DNA of 56,291 bases from Hirudo medicinalis (GCA_011800805.1 MPNW01000092.1:77329-133619), one strand, 5' to 3'; numbered from the stretch's first letter, positions 25,613-38,361 are shown. Translations and numbers: made by a program. The notes: generated by a model from the letters alone, not told the origin.

Positions 25613-28058
25613 ATGTTTGGAACTTCACTCAGTGCGGGAAATATGTTTGGTTCAAGTTCAGCATCTTCGAACCCAGTGAAAGACCTTGAGATCCCCTCAC
25701 CTCCAGATGACAGTATTAGCTCGATGGCATTTAGTCCAGGCTCTTTGCCCAATACATTTCTTGCTGCTGGAAGCTGGGACAACAGTGTAATTTGATTTTA
25801 TTATTTGCTTTACTTCTCATTCTTAATTATAAGTAGCATTTCTGTTTCATGATATAAAACGTGAAGGTAAAAATATTCTTTTCCAACTCACTCCCTGATA
25901 TGTAACATGTCTTACAATGCATTGATACCAGATGTATCAAATTTTAAAATATATGAACATTTTCATCCTTTATCTTGTTTCTTAGTTCCTTGCTCTGTAG
26001 TTGAATGTTGTATTTCATAGTGATGATTTCATATCATTTATTTTAATTTTGTAAATCTGTAGGTTAGATGTTGGGAAGTTCAGCAGAATGGTACAGTTGT
26101 ACCTAAAGCATGGCAGTCTCATGCAGGCCCAATCTTGGATGTTAACTGGAATGATGTTGGTTGCTTGAATTTGTTAATGATTTAGTGGATTGATTCTTAT
26201 TAATTAGTATTTTTAAAGGATGGAACAAAGATATTTACTGCTTCCACTGATAAGTCTGCTAAAATGTGGGATCTAAATGCCAACCAGTCCATACAAGTAG
26301 CACAGGTGAGCTTAATTGTTTGTTTGGGAACACATCTGATGCAATCATATAGACACTATTGTATTTGCTGTAGTATTTGAAAATGTTTCGAAAAGTGTAG
26401 GGCTGCATATATTTCTAGGTTAATCAGAGCTAAAAACATGTTTGTTTACTCCCATTCACCTTAGTGTCAATCAATGATAAGGGTTTTTGCATTGGTGTGG
26501 AGCTAGAATCCTGGCATGTTTGCTAGAGTTTCTATAACTATTTGTTATTTGTTGACAGACTAAATTAAAAATATTGAATCCTTTACTTTACTAAGTAAAA
26601 ATGTTTAGTAGACTATGAAATTACACAAAAATGATGTTTAATTCTTCAAGCATGAAGCTCCAGTAAAGACAGTTCATTGGATCAAAGGGGCATCTTATAC
26701 TTGTCTGATGACTGGCAGCTGGGATAAAACTTTGAAGGTCTGTATTGCACATTTTGGTGCAAGAGTGTAAATGCAAAATGTAGCACTGTACCTCTTAGTC
26801 AAAAGTAAACCATATTCACTATATACGTGATTGTTCCTACATTTAAAAGTTATTTTTTTATAGTTCTGGGACTTGAGAACACCCAACCCGATTTTAACCC
26901 TACAGCTTCCAGAGAGAGTTTATTGTGCTGATGTGGTGAGTCAATTGAGAGCAATGTAATTTAAAAGTCTATATTTCATTAAAATCTTATATATTAAGAA
27001 ATTGATATAATCTTAAAATGAACTATTTGTAAATTAAACGTAGGTGTATCCGATGGCAGTTGTAGGTACTGCGGGTAGGCACGTGGTCATTTATCAATTG
27101 GACAACCAACCCCAGGAATATAAAAGAATGGAATCTCCTCTGAAGTACCAGGTTGTAACCCTTGATAATGTCAAGGTTTTGCTTTATGCTTGCATTACAT
27201 TAAAATATTGCAGCATAGGTGTGTCAGTATCTTTACTGAACGCAAGACTGGCAATTTTGGCAACCAGCCTGGTCAACCGGTTGGTTTTGCGCTGGGCAGT
27301 ATTGAGGGAAGAGCAGCCATACAGTATGTGAATCCTGTCAATCCAAAGGACAATTTCACATTTAAATGTCATCGTTCCAATGGCAGTGCAAACCAACAAG
27401 ACATTTATGCTGTCAGTGTTTTACGTTTTTTAACTTTTACCATGTCAGCATTATTATATATATAATATTTAAGCTTTCTCAGTTATAAGCTTCCACTATT
27501 TTAAGCACGAAAAACTTTAAAACTACAAATTTGTAGTTTTTAATATCCAACATATATCCTTATTTATATAAATATAAATAAATTTATATATAATATATTA
27601 TAATAATATATTCTGTTACATTTTGGCCTGAAATTGTTGAGATGACTGAGATTTGGTTATTTATTCACCAATAACATTTAGTGACACTTTTAACAGGTTA
27701 ACTCAATAGCATTTCATCCAGTGCATGGAACACTTGCTACTGTTGGGTCTGATGGTCGGTTTAGCTTCTGGGACAAAGATGCTCGCACTAAGCTGAAAAC
27801 ATCTGAACCTCTTGACCAGCCAATTACTTGTTGTTCTTTCAATGCTCAAGGAAATATTTTTGCTTATTCTTCTAGTTACGATTGGTCAAAGGTGAGTATT
27901 TTTTATATTCAATTTATATTAATTATTCAATTTCTCAATAATTAATATCATTATTAACTTTCTAGGGGCATGAAGGATATGATCCATCAAAGATGAAGCC
28001 ACATATTTTTTTGAGATCTTGTTTTGAAGAATTAAAGCAAACACAGAAGAAGCCTTAA
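25613..28058 (+). CDS. RAE1: mRNA export factor RAE1 (Gle2)
   Basis: Nine exons: 25613-25786, 26063-26155, 26219-26305, 26651-26737, 26864-26935, 27044-27151, 27214-27411, 27697-27891, 27966-28058. All introns are phase 0 and the exons sum to 1,107 bases, 368 residues, the same length as human RAE1. RAE1 is a WD-repeat propeller that binds the GLEBS motif of NUP98 at the nuclear pore, helps mRNA export and acts at the mitotic spindle. The start ATG gives [16 protein letters not shown], like the FG-rich N-terminus of the family. WD landmarks are [42 protein letters not shown] and [20 protein letters not shown]. The strongly conserved [13 protein letters not shown] and [11 protein letters not shown] are present, and SSYDWSKGHEGYDP near the end. 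No break is seen. It converges with the minus-strand gene at 28683, 624 bases away. Confidence 0.97.
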
Positions 28059-28682
28059 TCTGTAAAGTGACTATTGCTGATTTTATTGTGGCTTGGTGAA
28101 AATAGATGGTGGTAAAGTGACAAACATTTGAACTTTGCAAGACTGTTGCATTTTGGTGTTTGCTGTGAAATTCCACATTTCATTTCAACGAGTATTGAAT
28201 ATGTAAAATATTTGAGGTGATATTATGCGTACTAATGACTAATGGAAGTCACATTTAAGGGTGATAGATGCCTGTTGAGATAAAGATCAGGTCGACTTAA
28301 GAACTAGGGGCGGGTAGCGTCGAAGGTGTGAGGGCGCAGAAAAATAAGCAAACTAATTGTAAGCTCTAAGTTGGTCCCGTGGGTTGTGCTGTTGCAATGT
28401 GTTGAAACTTCGCAAGGGGTTAACGCGCTTAAGATATGGCTAGATAGGCTTCATGCGTCTAAGTATTTTGATCTGTTGTCCACGACCGTTTTGTAGTTTT
28501 GGTTGTGGTTTTCGTAACCCGGCTCTCCGCCGAAATTGCTCATTTTATATTTTGAAATGATTTGGATGGGTTATATCAAAATTCAAATATTTCAGAAAAC
28601 TTTATTTTTCAAACGGCGAAACGATTCGACACGTAGGCAAAATGTGTCATCACTAAGATGCGCATATGCCGCCATAGTTCAA
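28059..28682. other. Convergent 3' flanks of RAE1 and the next gene
   Basis: The stretch lies between two stop codons in opposite directions. I see no open frame, repeat or RNA structure that stands out; it should hold both 3' UTRs. Confidence 0.5.
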
Positions 28683-29460
28683 TCAACCTTCATCGTGCTT
28701 TGTTAAATTTTGTCTTTTAGTTATTAAATATCTCTCTTTGAAAGTCTCCATGTCGTAACGAAATATGTTGTTGAAGAAACTAAATCCGTCAAACCAGCCG
28801 CTTTCTTTACCCTTTTCTTTTGTTTCTCGCCAGCTCTTATAATCCTGAAAGTCTTCTGGGTTTAGTGTACCTATAGTAGCCTGTTCCATCTGAGGATTAT
28901 CAACTAAAGTGGGATCTGAACCTCTGATCGGTCTACTACCGTCGATTGCCTCTTTTAAAAGATCATGGAAATTTGAATCTCCATTATGAAGTAAATGATC
29001 AGGATCCTTGACATCAAAAAGGAGGCCATCTTTCTGAAATTCAGACGAACCTTTAATTTTATCGTGTATGTGTCCATCGCCATCATGGATTAAGGCTTCC
29101 AACTCTATATCAAGATCAAAAGTTCCGGAGGAGGTATCGAGGACATCTGATGTTTGCGGCGTTTCTGAGTGCACGTGACGATCGCCGTCATGAAGCATAG
29201 ACTCAAGAACTTCTCCAAAATCTTCATATGATGGCTCATTAAGGTCGCCGTCATCATGACTTTCTTTTGGAGAATGTTCGTTTTCATTTGCATGGAACAG
29301 ATCGATTTCTTAAACAAAGTAACAAGAATCATCAAAATTTGTGATAAAATACATATAAGAATTCATAAATATGTGAAGAAATTAAGGTTTATTTACCGGC
29401 AATTTCACCAAATTCACAAACAGCTATCCAAAATAGCGTTGCGACAAAGATTCTCAACAT
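28683..29460 (-). CDS. Secreted acidic protein with repeated H-[DN]-G-D motifs, unrecognised
   Basis: Two exons: 29397-29460 and 28683-29308, joined in phase 1 (GCCG|gtaaat and tttaag|AAATC), 690 bases, 229 residues. Residues 1-20 (MLRIFVATLFWIAVCEFGEI) look like a cleaved signal peptide, so the product probably enters the secretory route. The next 110 residues are rich in D, E and H and carry a repeat: SHDDGDLNEP, MLHDGDRHVHS, LIHDGDGHIHD and LLHNGDSNFHD, spaced about 30-45 residues. The C-terminal third loses the repeat and becomes basic and aromatic (GWFDGFSFFNNIFRYDMETF). No cysteine pattern or transmembrane segment is visible after the signal. I know no family with this layout. The D/H clusters suggest binding of Ca2+ or transition metal; a decayed EF-hand pair is an alternative, since HDGDGHI resembles half an EF loop. 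Confidence 0.75.
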
Positions 29461-30049
29461 TATCTTTCAGGAAAATAGCTTTATTCACAAACAGAGTCCA
29501 AATGTGAGTAGCATATTGTCCACATCGATTTTATACTCCTTAGTCGAAAGAGTCGACCTGATTTAAGGGAGAGGAAAATCTTAAATTACAAATTAATTTC
29601 AATAGTATTGGCTTAATATGCAATCCACTGCGGATGCACGTTTTGAGTTGAGAGAAAAAAAAAACAATGTCAATTCTAATTATAGGATGATGACTGCATG
29701 TCCCTCCCTTTAAATTCAGGTCTCGATCTGGAGCATTAACTCCGCGTTAAAAGTCGATACCGCTAAATTATCAGTGTTACATTGTTATTTGATCTGTTAA
29801 CAACTTGACATTTGTGAGATAATTTAAACCTTCAGTTCAAGAGTTTGATGTCAACAACCTTAACAATCTTTGTTGTCAAACAATTAACCTGCAGAGACAG
29901 CTCATCTCTTTCGGCTGATGACGTATGCGTTATGAGTTAACAGTGTAATGAGCAGTGGAGTGTCGATTAATTTTTAATGGTGGAAAACATCCAAATGCAA
30001 AAAATTAAATACACCATATGAAAATTCTAAATTGATATCGTACTTTCAG

Positions 30050-30180
30050 ATGTCATTGCCAATGCATTAACGAATCAAGAACAGATACAAGATTACAAAA
30101 CAAGATTAGTGAAAATTAAAGAACGCTTGAAAGTAGAGAAGAAAGAGAAAATTTTAACTAGAATTAAAGATTGTTGTTAA
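30050..30180 (+). other. Orphan exon-like block, coiled-coil end of a protein
   Basis: A good acceptor (tgatatcgtactttcag) precedes an open stretch that ends in TAA. In the open phase it reads VIANALTNQEQIQDYKTRL followed by VKIKERLKVEKKEKIL and a short cysteine end, a strongly helical, charged sequence. No upstream exon on this strand was found. It could be the last exon of an unseen gene or a fragment moved by a transposon. Confidence 0.3.
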
Positions 30181-30239
30181 TGTGTTTATGGTGCTTGGAA
30201 TACAATTAAACATAAGATGGTTTCAAAAGGGCGCGGGAT

Positions 30240-30470
30240 CAGGGACGTCATTTGCGTTACCCCCCTGATTTTCTGCTGCCCTGGACTTTTCGAAATATGT
30301 ACATTGAAGAGTTAAATTTCAATTTGGCATTTGATATAGCGCATCGATTGACGTCCAACGTATGTGAGCCATACATCAAAGAGAATCACCTTACCAGGCC
30401 CTCATCAAGTCATGCCTGTTCCTCAGATCGGCTAGTGATTTTTTTTATCCCAAGAGTGTATATGGAATAA
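30240..30470 (+). repeat. Relative of the 2316-2702 MITE
   Basis: Bases such as tttgatatagcgcatcgattg, then acgtccaac, and caccttaccag, tcctcagatcg match the inverted interior of the MITE at 2440-2620. The flanking inverted ends are not obvious here, so this is a partial or diverged copy. Confidence 0.55.
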
Positions 30471-30928
30471 CTCCGAGACCATAGCACATTCCTCGAAGCT
30501 GAGGATGGCCACAGAAGGAAATCACTAGCCGATCCAAGGCTGATTCCGTGAGCTGGTTTGACACACCAGGGGGTTGTGTCACTCTTGTTTTAATCGTCGC
30601 TTTGAGGCCTGCTAAATTAACTTGCATGCCAAATATCACTGTCAAACTTTTAGCTAGTATATTTATCTTTTATCCTAGTTGGAATCATCATTTTCAAAAA
30701 AGGCAACATTGCATAATTTTTTTAATCTGAAAATGTGAAATGAAGCTGGATTCAGACACAGAGTCAGTTGGAATTAAAGAACAAAAATTGAATCAGATCC
30801 ACCTGTTGATGCAGAAACAAATGAAACCCTTTTAATTTCACCTCAATCTTCAGTATTGCCAGAAAACCAAGTATAGAATACGGATCTATCACGTTTATCA
30901 CTAATGATAAAGGAATATCCTGTAACAT

Positions 30929-31220
30929 CTACAATATCCTGTGACACCTAAGCGTTGTTTCAACTCTGGGTGTTATAAGCAATTTCAATGGCTGGAATGC
31001 TCGGTAAGTCAAAATGACGTCTTTTGTTTCAGCTGTCAACGTTTTAGTTCGACCTGTTGTAACCAATGGGAACGTTACGTTTGTTGACAAGGGATTTAAA
31101 AAGTGGAAGTATATGACCTTTGTAAAGCGATTAAGCCTCCTAGAAATCTCTGAAATTGACAAATTCAAGTATTTAAAAGCCTTTAGTTGTACTTTTTCAA
31201 TATCATTAAGTTTTTTTTCC
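30929..31220 (-). pseudogene. Tc1/mariner transposase N-terminal fragment
   Basis: The minus strand reads KLNDIEKVQLKAFKYLNLSI, then SEISRRLNRFTKVIYFHFLN and GRTKTLTAETKDVI: the helix-turn-helix start of Tc1-type transposases including the GRxxxL link. The catalytic domain does not follow. A related start is at 51950-52110. Confidence 0.65.
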
Positions 31221-31229
31221 AGAACCCAT

Positions 31230-32110
31230 CTATAATGATATAAACTATCAGGAACGCATCAAAGAAATTACTCCGCGTGTGTTACATTCACTGCCACGCC
31301 CATCGTCTGAACCTACTCAACACGATATATTCGAGATCGTTGACATGTTTTCCATCTTGCAAGCGATCTATGTGTTCTTGTCAGTTAGTGGTCAAAGATA
31401 TTAATTGTTTCTTCGTGAACAAGTTGAGGCTAACTTATAATTTTTTGAAACTTGAGAGACTGGCTCAAACCCGATGGTACCATTAGTGCTGCTCAGTAAG
31501 CAAAGTAAAACTTAGGATTGAAATCATTGTTAATGTCCCGGGAGCATTATCATTGCAGAATATTGATAGGTTAGCGATAGCAGAAGTTCAAGGATTACTG
31601 TTAGGAATCCGTTCAATGTCATTTCTTCGCAGTTTGCTTGTGGCTGGAAAGTTGCTTGGAACAGTCAATTCGATCTGAAGAATTGCACAACCGATCAGTT
31701 GATTACATAACTGCTGTAATGTTCATAGATTCAACTAAAAGAGATCTGCTGGCCTATCGCAACAGTCACCTGGACCAGCATTGTGAACGAAGCTGAGGCA
31801 ATAGGAGTCCTACTGAATGACCACAACTGTAACAGGCCCAAATTAAGAGAACTCAAACGATATCCAAGAAGTTAACCGACTACTATCGTGCCTTCAACGA
31901 CTGGTAAGAAGATGATTGAAACTGCTCAGGACAAATGTGATTCAATGTGTACCAGCATCCTCTTTGCGTTTGCGAACAAATTTGTTTCTGAATTGGATGC
32001 TAGGTTCGCAATCGGATGCAGTGTTCTGAAGTATGTTTCAGCATTGAATACAAGTTCCAAACACTTTTTATGTCCAGATACCATTAACGAACCGTATATA
32101 TAGTGAAACT
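31230..32110 (+). pseudogene. hAT transposase fragment (ZMYM/DUF4371-like)
   Basis: The first plus frame (31277-31486) reads CYIHCHAHRLNLLNTI and ends LERLAQTRWYH, the pair of landmarks (CxAHRLNL then TRW) found in the core of this hAT subgroup. Further broken frames run to about 32100 (for example 31888-32103). Frame shifts and stops show it is dead. Confidence 0.65.
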
Positions 32111-33718
32111 ATATCCTAGAAGTGGAATTGATGAATTTATACTTCAGCTGTCTATAGCAAATTTCTTTCTACAATCATGTTAATAAAACGATTAAAATAC
32201 TTGTTTTAAATGCTTTTTAGTGAATTTAGTATGCGTAGCGGAGTCGGAAGTGATGGTGATGGGAAGCAAAAAAAAGGATCATCCTATCGGGAAAGGTTGG
32301 GAGATGGTTTGCCCCTCCAGGAAAAAATTCAAATGACGTCCCTGCGTGGGATGGAAGCTGAACGAAAGAGAAAAACGAGCAAATTTAAGACAGACAAAAG
32401 CCGACCAATCCATTTTGTTTTAAATATGAACGGGTAGCATCCTTGAGTTTTTGACCCATGGCAACCTTTCTTATGTGCCTAGCAAGATATCTTTCTTTGC
32501 ACCCAGCATCAAACCAGGGACACAGGAAGTTATAAGCACATCTTCAAGGGTTGAACTGTAGCATCGGCCTTCTCATTGCCGTGTTTTGTAGATATCTCGA
32601 TCGTTATAATTGCAATCCTTTAGTGCCCGCAAGGCGCAGTCCTCAGTGATGATAACTTATGCAGCTATGACTTGACGTCCCGAGGCTGATGTTGACTTGC
32701 TTTTCTGGGATAAATACTGAATATCCCAATTCTAGCCTTATGGTCCGTGGTCTTGAAGGCTTCTATGTAGCAGAAGTTTCCCTTGAGGGTCTCAATTTTC
32801 TCCCTTACTTGGCATCTTCAGTCTCCAGGGGGATTTGTGGGAGCCTCCTCTGCAATGGCTCTTAGAAAGTCTCTCGGAAAGAGGGACTCGATCGTATCGA
32901 CTGGAGTGTGGTCCTTTTTTTTTCATCATGAGGTGAAGCCTTATTGACGACATGACACACCTGCGGTTTTAAATCTGCCTCAGTCTTTCAATTCATTACG
33001 TGAAAAGAACCCTATCCAATCTATTCAAGCAACGAAACGAGTGATCTTTTGACGCACATCTACATCTCCGCATAGATCCCCGGATGCCTTTTAATTCTTT
33101 TGTAATTAAGTGCTTTATTCGATGTTTTAATCAAATTGTTGGTCTAAAAGACTGAAAACGTTCCCCTCAGTACCTTGGACAGTATCTTCGATTTTAGCGT
33201 GCGAGACTATAAATGTGATTGCTGGTTTTAAGATAAAAACATTTCATGTTATAAGGGAACGGGATGTGTTGGAAATTATTTGCTGACATCAGATTACCAT
33301 TACAATAAACTCCTTAGGCAACGTTAACTTCAAGTTCAGAACTTCGACGTCAAAAGTTAAGCTGAAATCCATTTCAAGCATCAGGCTGTGTTCAGATAAT
33401 GCAAATTTTAACTGCGCCCCAACTAATTAAACAGCCAAAAGTTATGATCCATCTGCCAAGATTACAATGAAGAGGAGACATCACAAAAAACCCCCAAGGC
33501 TACTACACTGCATCTTATGGACATCTTATTCACTGGTCATTAGAGAAAATGACAAATATTGACCTTATTAATCAAGGCTGCCAAAATTGATCTTCCACCA
33601 CAATATATAAAAAAAGAATCATGGAGGATGAAATGGATGGATTTCCAAAAAATGACTAAGAAATTAAAATAGAAAGGGTAATACAAATGAACGATTCATT
33701 ATATTTGGGGTTATACAC
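32111..33718. other. Unassigned stretch, probable decayed retroelement
   Basis: A plus frame at 32210-32437 is basic and low in hydrophobic residues. On the minus strand, about 32950-32520 reads with stops IETLKGNFCYIEAFKTTDHK and RIGIFSIYPRKASQHQPRDV, protein-like but unknown to me. From 33000 to 33718 nothing is recognised; it includes the 3' flank of the V-ATPase gene. Confidence 0.3.
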
Positions 33719-35851
33719 TCATTTAGGTATGTCAAGTGCATCAAAGTTAATTTTGAAATAAACATAGGGAAAATACTCTGTTCCTGCCATGTTAAACTCT
33801 GGTATATCTTCCATCTACAAATTTTGCATTAATTTCAGAATTAAATTAATTTAATAAATTATTGTACATTAAAACAAATTAGAAAATGATATTAATATTA
33901 ATAATACAAACATCAGATTTTGAGTCCATATTCCCAGAAATATCAAGATCGTGGTAGTGTTGATTTAGAAGCTCCCTCATTTTTTTCATTGATCTCTTGA
34001 AAGGTGCAACAATCATTGCTTGGAAATTTAATGGTAGGCCATACCTTCCAAACACAGGTAATATTAATTGTAGAGATTAATCAGAGATAATAAAAAAATA
34101 CAACATTTTACCTCAATATAGACTCAATGAAAGTCCTTAGAGCTTTGATATGTATCCATGCACTCAACAATTCTGCCACATTCATTTTTATCCATCTAAT
34201 CAAAGGTCCCTGAATATAATTAAAAGGTAATTAATAAGTTATGCAAATCTCAAAATGTTCCACAACTTTTTTAATAAACTTAGGCAGACCTCCTGCTTAC
34301 GCCTTTCATCAGTAAGTTTTGTGAGTTCCATTTTGCCAGCAAGCAAGGCATCCTCATCATATTCAAAGTCACGGACTATGAATCTTAACATAAATTAATC
34401 AGCCAATGCATTTTTAAAATGTCTTAGATTTAATAAATGCAATTACCTGTTTTCTTTGCATTTTGTCTTATAGTCATCTACAACTTTTCTAAAGAGAGTG
34501 ACTGTAAAAAGGCAGTACTCAGGATCTTCAGTTATAAGGCTGCAAGCATATGGCTACACAATGAATTTAAAATAATCATTTAAGTATTAAAATTACCTTG
34601 AACTTTCAGGCACAACCATATCTGTCAAAGTCTCATATTTCTTAAGCCAATCCTTCTTTGAAACACTTAAATCAATAAAGAATGTCACAAAGCCAACATT
34701 GGAAAAATAATAAAGCATAACTTACACTGGAACAACAACCAATAAGGTGATTAAGTAGGAAGAATCAAGCACAAAATGTTCTTTTTTAACCAGGTCCCCA
34801 AGATTTCTTGTGACCAAATTCCCTCTTAAGAAATTGAAATGCCTTAATTAAATGTGATTTGATTTTAATTAAATTTCTCAAATGCTTACACAGTCCTCCT
34901 TTCCATAGTTTGTATACTGGTTCTCAAGTTATTGAAAGTTTGAGATTTTGATTTCAACTCATTTTCTGATGTGGACACATTCTGAAAGATAGGAGTACTG
35001 GTAGAAGGCATTCTTGACAAGCAATAATGTAATGCAACATTCAATTTGGAACATCAGATATTGCAATTAGTTACCTTTGCAATGGCATCACAAATTTGCT
35101 TTAATGTGAGTCTTGGTGAATATTTTGCAGAATTCCAAACAAATTTTGTGACATATGCTGCAGGTGAAGCTGAAAATAAATAGAGCAAAATTGTTTTCTT
35201 CATTTTAATTGAGCACATACCTGAATTTTAAAATCAATGTAACAAGTGTATATTTGTCTAACTTCCATCCACATTAATGTTTTCTCTAAGCTTGTCCTTA
35301 TCTCCATCCAACAGATCAGCTAGATATTGACAGAGTTTCTTACCAACACTTGAAAATAGCAAATGTGCTCATCTTAATGGTTTGAAATTTAAATAAAATA
35401 TAACAAACTTCTGATCATTAGATTAATTAAATAATCATTAGATAAGATTTAATAAATTTAATTTTTAACAAGTCAACCAATACTAAATAATTAAAAAGAA
35501 TCATAATTAAAATTAAAATAAGACATATCTATGACTTAATAAGCAATTAGCATTGAACCTCTCTGTATAAGAATCAAGTTTAGCAAGATCTTCAGAAAGA
35601 CCCACAAGCAAATCCAGAGTTCCAATCTGGTAAGTCATGATCATGATAATCAAGAGAAAATTTATTAAAATCTTTAACATGACTTTACTCTGCGAACTTA
35701 CCTTAAAATCGGGAATTGGAAATTTAAAAACGTATCCGGTCCCTTGTTTTTTAATTAAATCGAACAGTTTCTGATATGTGTCATCGCAGGTTTTATCACC
35801 CGGGGCACTAACGACCCAAAACTCTGGTATCCCACCTAACTTTTCATCCAT
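33719..35851 (-). CDS. ATP6V1C1: V-type H+-ATPase subunit C
   Basis: Twelve exons, high to low: 35702-35851, 35559-35626, 35263-35348, 35075-35169, 34890-34981, 34726-34824, 34597-34665, 34447-34539, 34290-34383, 34112-34209, 33912-34044, 33719-33814. They total 1,173 bases, 390 residues (human C1 has 382), and every phase agrees. Subunit C belongs to the cytosolic V1 sector, links it to the peripheral stalks and the membrane, and is released when the pump disassembles. Landmarks in order: [118 protein letters not shown] and the end [10 protein letters not shown]. Exon 3 uses the donor after GATGGAA, chosen because it keeps phase with exon 4. No damage is seen. Confidence 0.97.
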
Positions 35852-36340
35852 GTTCAGACAACAACCACTATGCTCGTCAAAGTTTCACAACGCAACTAAC
35901 CGAGACACCCACCAAAACACCTGTCACAAGATCTGGTATGACCGGATTATACAGGATTTTTGAGCAGGTAATATCAAGCTTAAGAATGATAAATAAATCC
36001 ATCTAAATTTTAAAATATTTAATTAAAATATTTTAAGTTTTCATTGAGTTTTCCAATTTAATAAATGCGCTTCTTAAAGAGTAAATGTTTATTTTTTATA
36101 ACTTTCAGAAACACATTAATACATTTTAATGTGAAATATTTTGAAAATGATTTTAAACAGTTTTGCTGTTCATCACCAGTTAATCTAACACATCTTTGAA
36201 CTAGGAAAATGCTTCGGCTAAACGATTCCAACGAGCATCGAACTATATCTAAATATATCTATATTATGAATCTGTAAACTATGCCAACAACAGCATCCAA
36301 TGTCTTAATCATTTATGCAATAATGCATAATTAGTGTGAC
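35852..36340. other. 5' flank of the V-ATPase gene
   Basis: AT-rich sequence directly upstream of the subunit C start. It should contain the promoter, but no particular motif can be supported. A plus frame at 35778-35963 is only the shadow of the first exon. Confidence 0.4.
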
Positions 36341-36344
36341 TCTT

Positions 36345-36800
36345 CTCAACAGGCAAGACTATTAAATTCTCATCTTAATAATGAAATTTATAACTTATTT
36401 ACTAACATTCTAGATGAAATGGGACTACATCAATTTGTTGAATCTCCAACTCGACAATCAAATATCCTCGACCAACTCCTTTCGAATGATGTCTGCTTTT
36501 TCTCACAAGTTGAAATGATGCCTCCAATTGCTCAGAGCGACCACAACACTATGGTCTTCAAACCAAATCTTCTCAAGCAATCACTTTCCAAAATTTTGAG
36601 AACACCCCCTGGAGCTGTACCCCCGTCATTAGCTCAACAACCCTAACTCGATTCCAATCTTGCTTATCTTCAACCAATCTTAACAAACACCTTACAATTA
36701 AGTGATTTCAACTCTACTCGTTTGCATCACTCTATATCTATCTATAGCTTATATCACTACAATTTGAGTCAATGGTCATTCTTGTCCAACATTTTGTTGA
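36345..36800 (+). mobile_element. LINE endonuclease fragment
   Basis: The plus frame at 36419-36646 reads MGLHQFVESPTRQSNILDQL and, further on, PPIAQSDHNTMVF. This is the C-terminal part of an apurinic-type LINE endonuclease (the PTR..NILD and SDHN motifs, CR1/RTE-like). The reverse transcriptase is absent. A tract taaaataactaaaaaaataa near 36805 may be the tail. Confidence 0.6.
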
Positions 36801-37009
36801 AATAAAATAACTAAAAAAATAAAATATATATATTTTTGAAATAACCAGGAATTGTTTCTTCGCTTAAACAGGCTCTATTAAAAATGTAAGCCCATTTTCT
36901 ATTCGTCATCTTTTCAATCTTTCTAGTCACCTTCTTGAACCCATCACAGTTCATTCAATATTTAATGCACCATTTACATTTCCGTTTTTGACTTTATTTA
37001 GGGCTGCCA

Positions 37010-38180
37010 TATTTTTTTTTTTTTTTTGAACAATTTTATTTATTAACCAAGCACAACAGTAAACCAACAGGGAACAAAAATAAATAAAATAACTCAAAGG
37101 TCAGCCTTAAGGAAACGCACGCTTCCGCTATCAGACTGATCCTCATTAACACGTTACAAGTAGGCGTATGTACAAAAGTAAACAAAAAATAGAGAATAAA
37201 AAACTAGTCAAAGAAAACCGTACAATTAAAATGTACCGTAAAAAAATGTACAACTTGTAAACCTTTTTAAATAGCAAATAAAGAATATTAAAAGGACAGG
37301 ATAGAGATTGATCTTTTATTGATAATGGAATTGTAGAAAATAATCTGGGATCATAGCATTGAATGGGAAAGAGTTTGAAGTTAGATTTAGCAAATGAGGG
37401 ACTATATTCATGTGCAGTATGAAGGAAGTGGGTAGGGTTATTGTAACTATTACTATCTGAAAAAATCCTGTAAATATCATGGGAAGGGTTGAAGATAAAA
37501 ATGGTAACAAGAAAACAATCCGAATAATACGTTTTTGTAAAACATTTAACCTATCTAAATGAGAATGATATGTAGAAGCCCATACAATGTTGCAATAAGT
37601 TATATAGGGGTAAATAAGAGAAAATTCAATAGAAGAGCTGTTTTAGTATTAATGAATGGGCGAATTCTTGAAATAATACCAATGTTTCTAGCAATTAAAT
37701 TTTGAATGTGAGAAATATGTTTTAACCAAGTTAAATGTTCATACATCAAAATGCCAAGATACCGAATTTGAGTAAAGCTGTTTAGAAGAAAGAGGAGAGT
37801 CAAGTGATACAGATTTTTTAGAGGAATGGAAAATAATGAATCTTTATTTAAGTTGAGAGATAAGCGATTAGAAATAAACCAATTATTAATAATAACTAAT
37901 TCACTATTTACAGCACAAATAAGGTTATTGACATCATTTCAAGAAACATACATAGTAGTAACATCAGCATACAACAATAATTTAATCATGTTGGACGTAC
38001 AACTACAATCATTCATATAGATAAGAAATAACAATGGACCCAAAACAGAACCCTGAGGTACACCGTAATCCTTTATTACACCTTCCGAAAGGACATTATT
38101 GATAAACACCCTTTGACTCCTATCAGACAAATAATTAGAAAACCAATTTAATACAATGCCCCTGACACCACCATTTTCAA
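37010..38180 (-). mobile_element. LINE, 5'-truncated reverse transcriptase (CR1/L2-like)
   Basis: Read on the minus strand it starts within reverse transcriptase: SDRSQRVFINN, VPQGSVLGPLLFLIYMND, then LLYADVTTMYV (a changed YADD, second D to V) and IRYLGILMYEHLTWLKHI. Stops and shifts show decay. It ends in a run of T on the plus strand (37013-37027), the poly(A) of the minus-strand copy. It separates the hAT left end at 36999 from its subterminal repeats at 38185. Confidence 0.75.
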
Positions 38181-38361
38181 GTTTATGTAATAATATTAAC
38201 GATTAATTTATTTTACGACGATTAAATTTCGATTAATTTCCTTTATTACTTACTGAAGCAATGTCGATATTGAGCTGCAACGGAAATTAATGTATTTCGA
38301 CTGATTTTCTCAAAAATATCATAATTCATTATTGCTATTGATAAAACTCAATTGTTGAACT

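Larger units (their letters stand above)
29461..30928. other. Upstream flank with an orphan exon-like block and repeat copy
   Basis: Bases 29461-30000 should contain the promoter of the 28683-29460 gene; no clear element is recognised. Bases 30050-30180 and 30240-30470 are listed separately. The rest, to 30928, is AT-rich with no supported feature. Confidence 0.4.

Noticed and set aside
27044..27465. Two overlapping plus-strand frames as separate genes
   Set aside because: They are RAE1 exons 6 and 7 read into their introns.
37826..38020. Plus-strand frame in the 37-38 kb region
   Set aside because: It is opposite to the LINE reverse transcriptase read on the minus strand (VPQGSVLGPLLFLIYMND).
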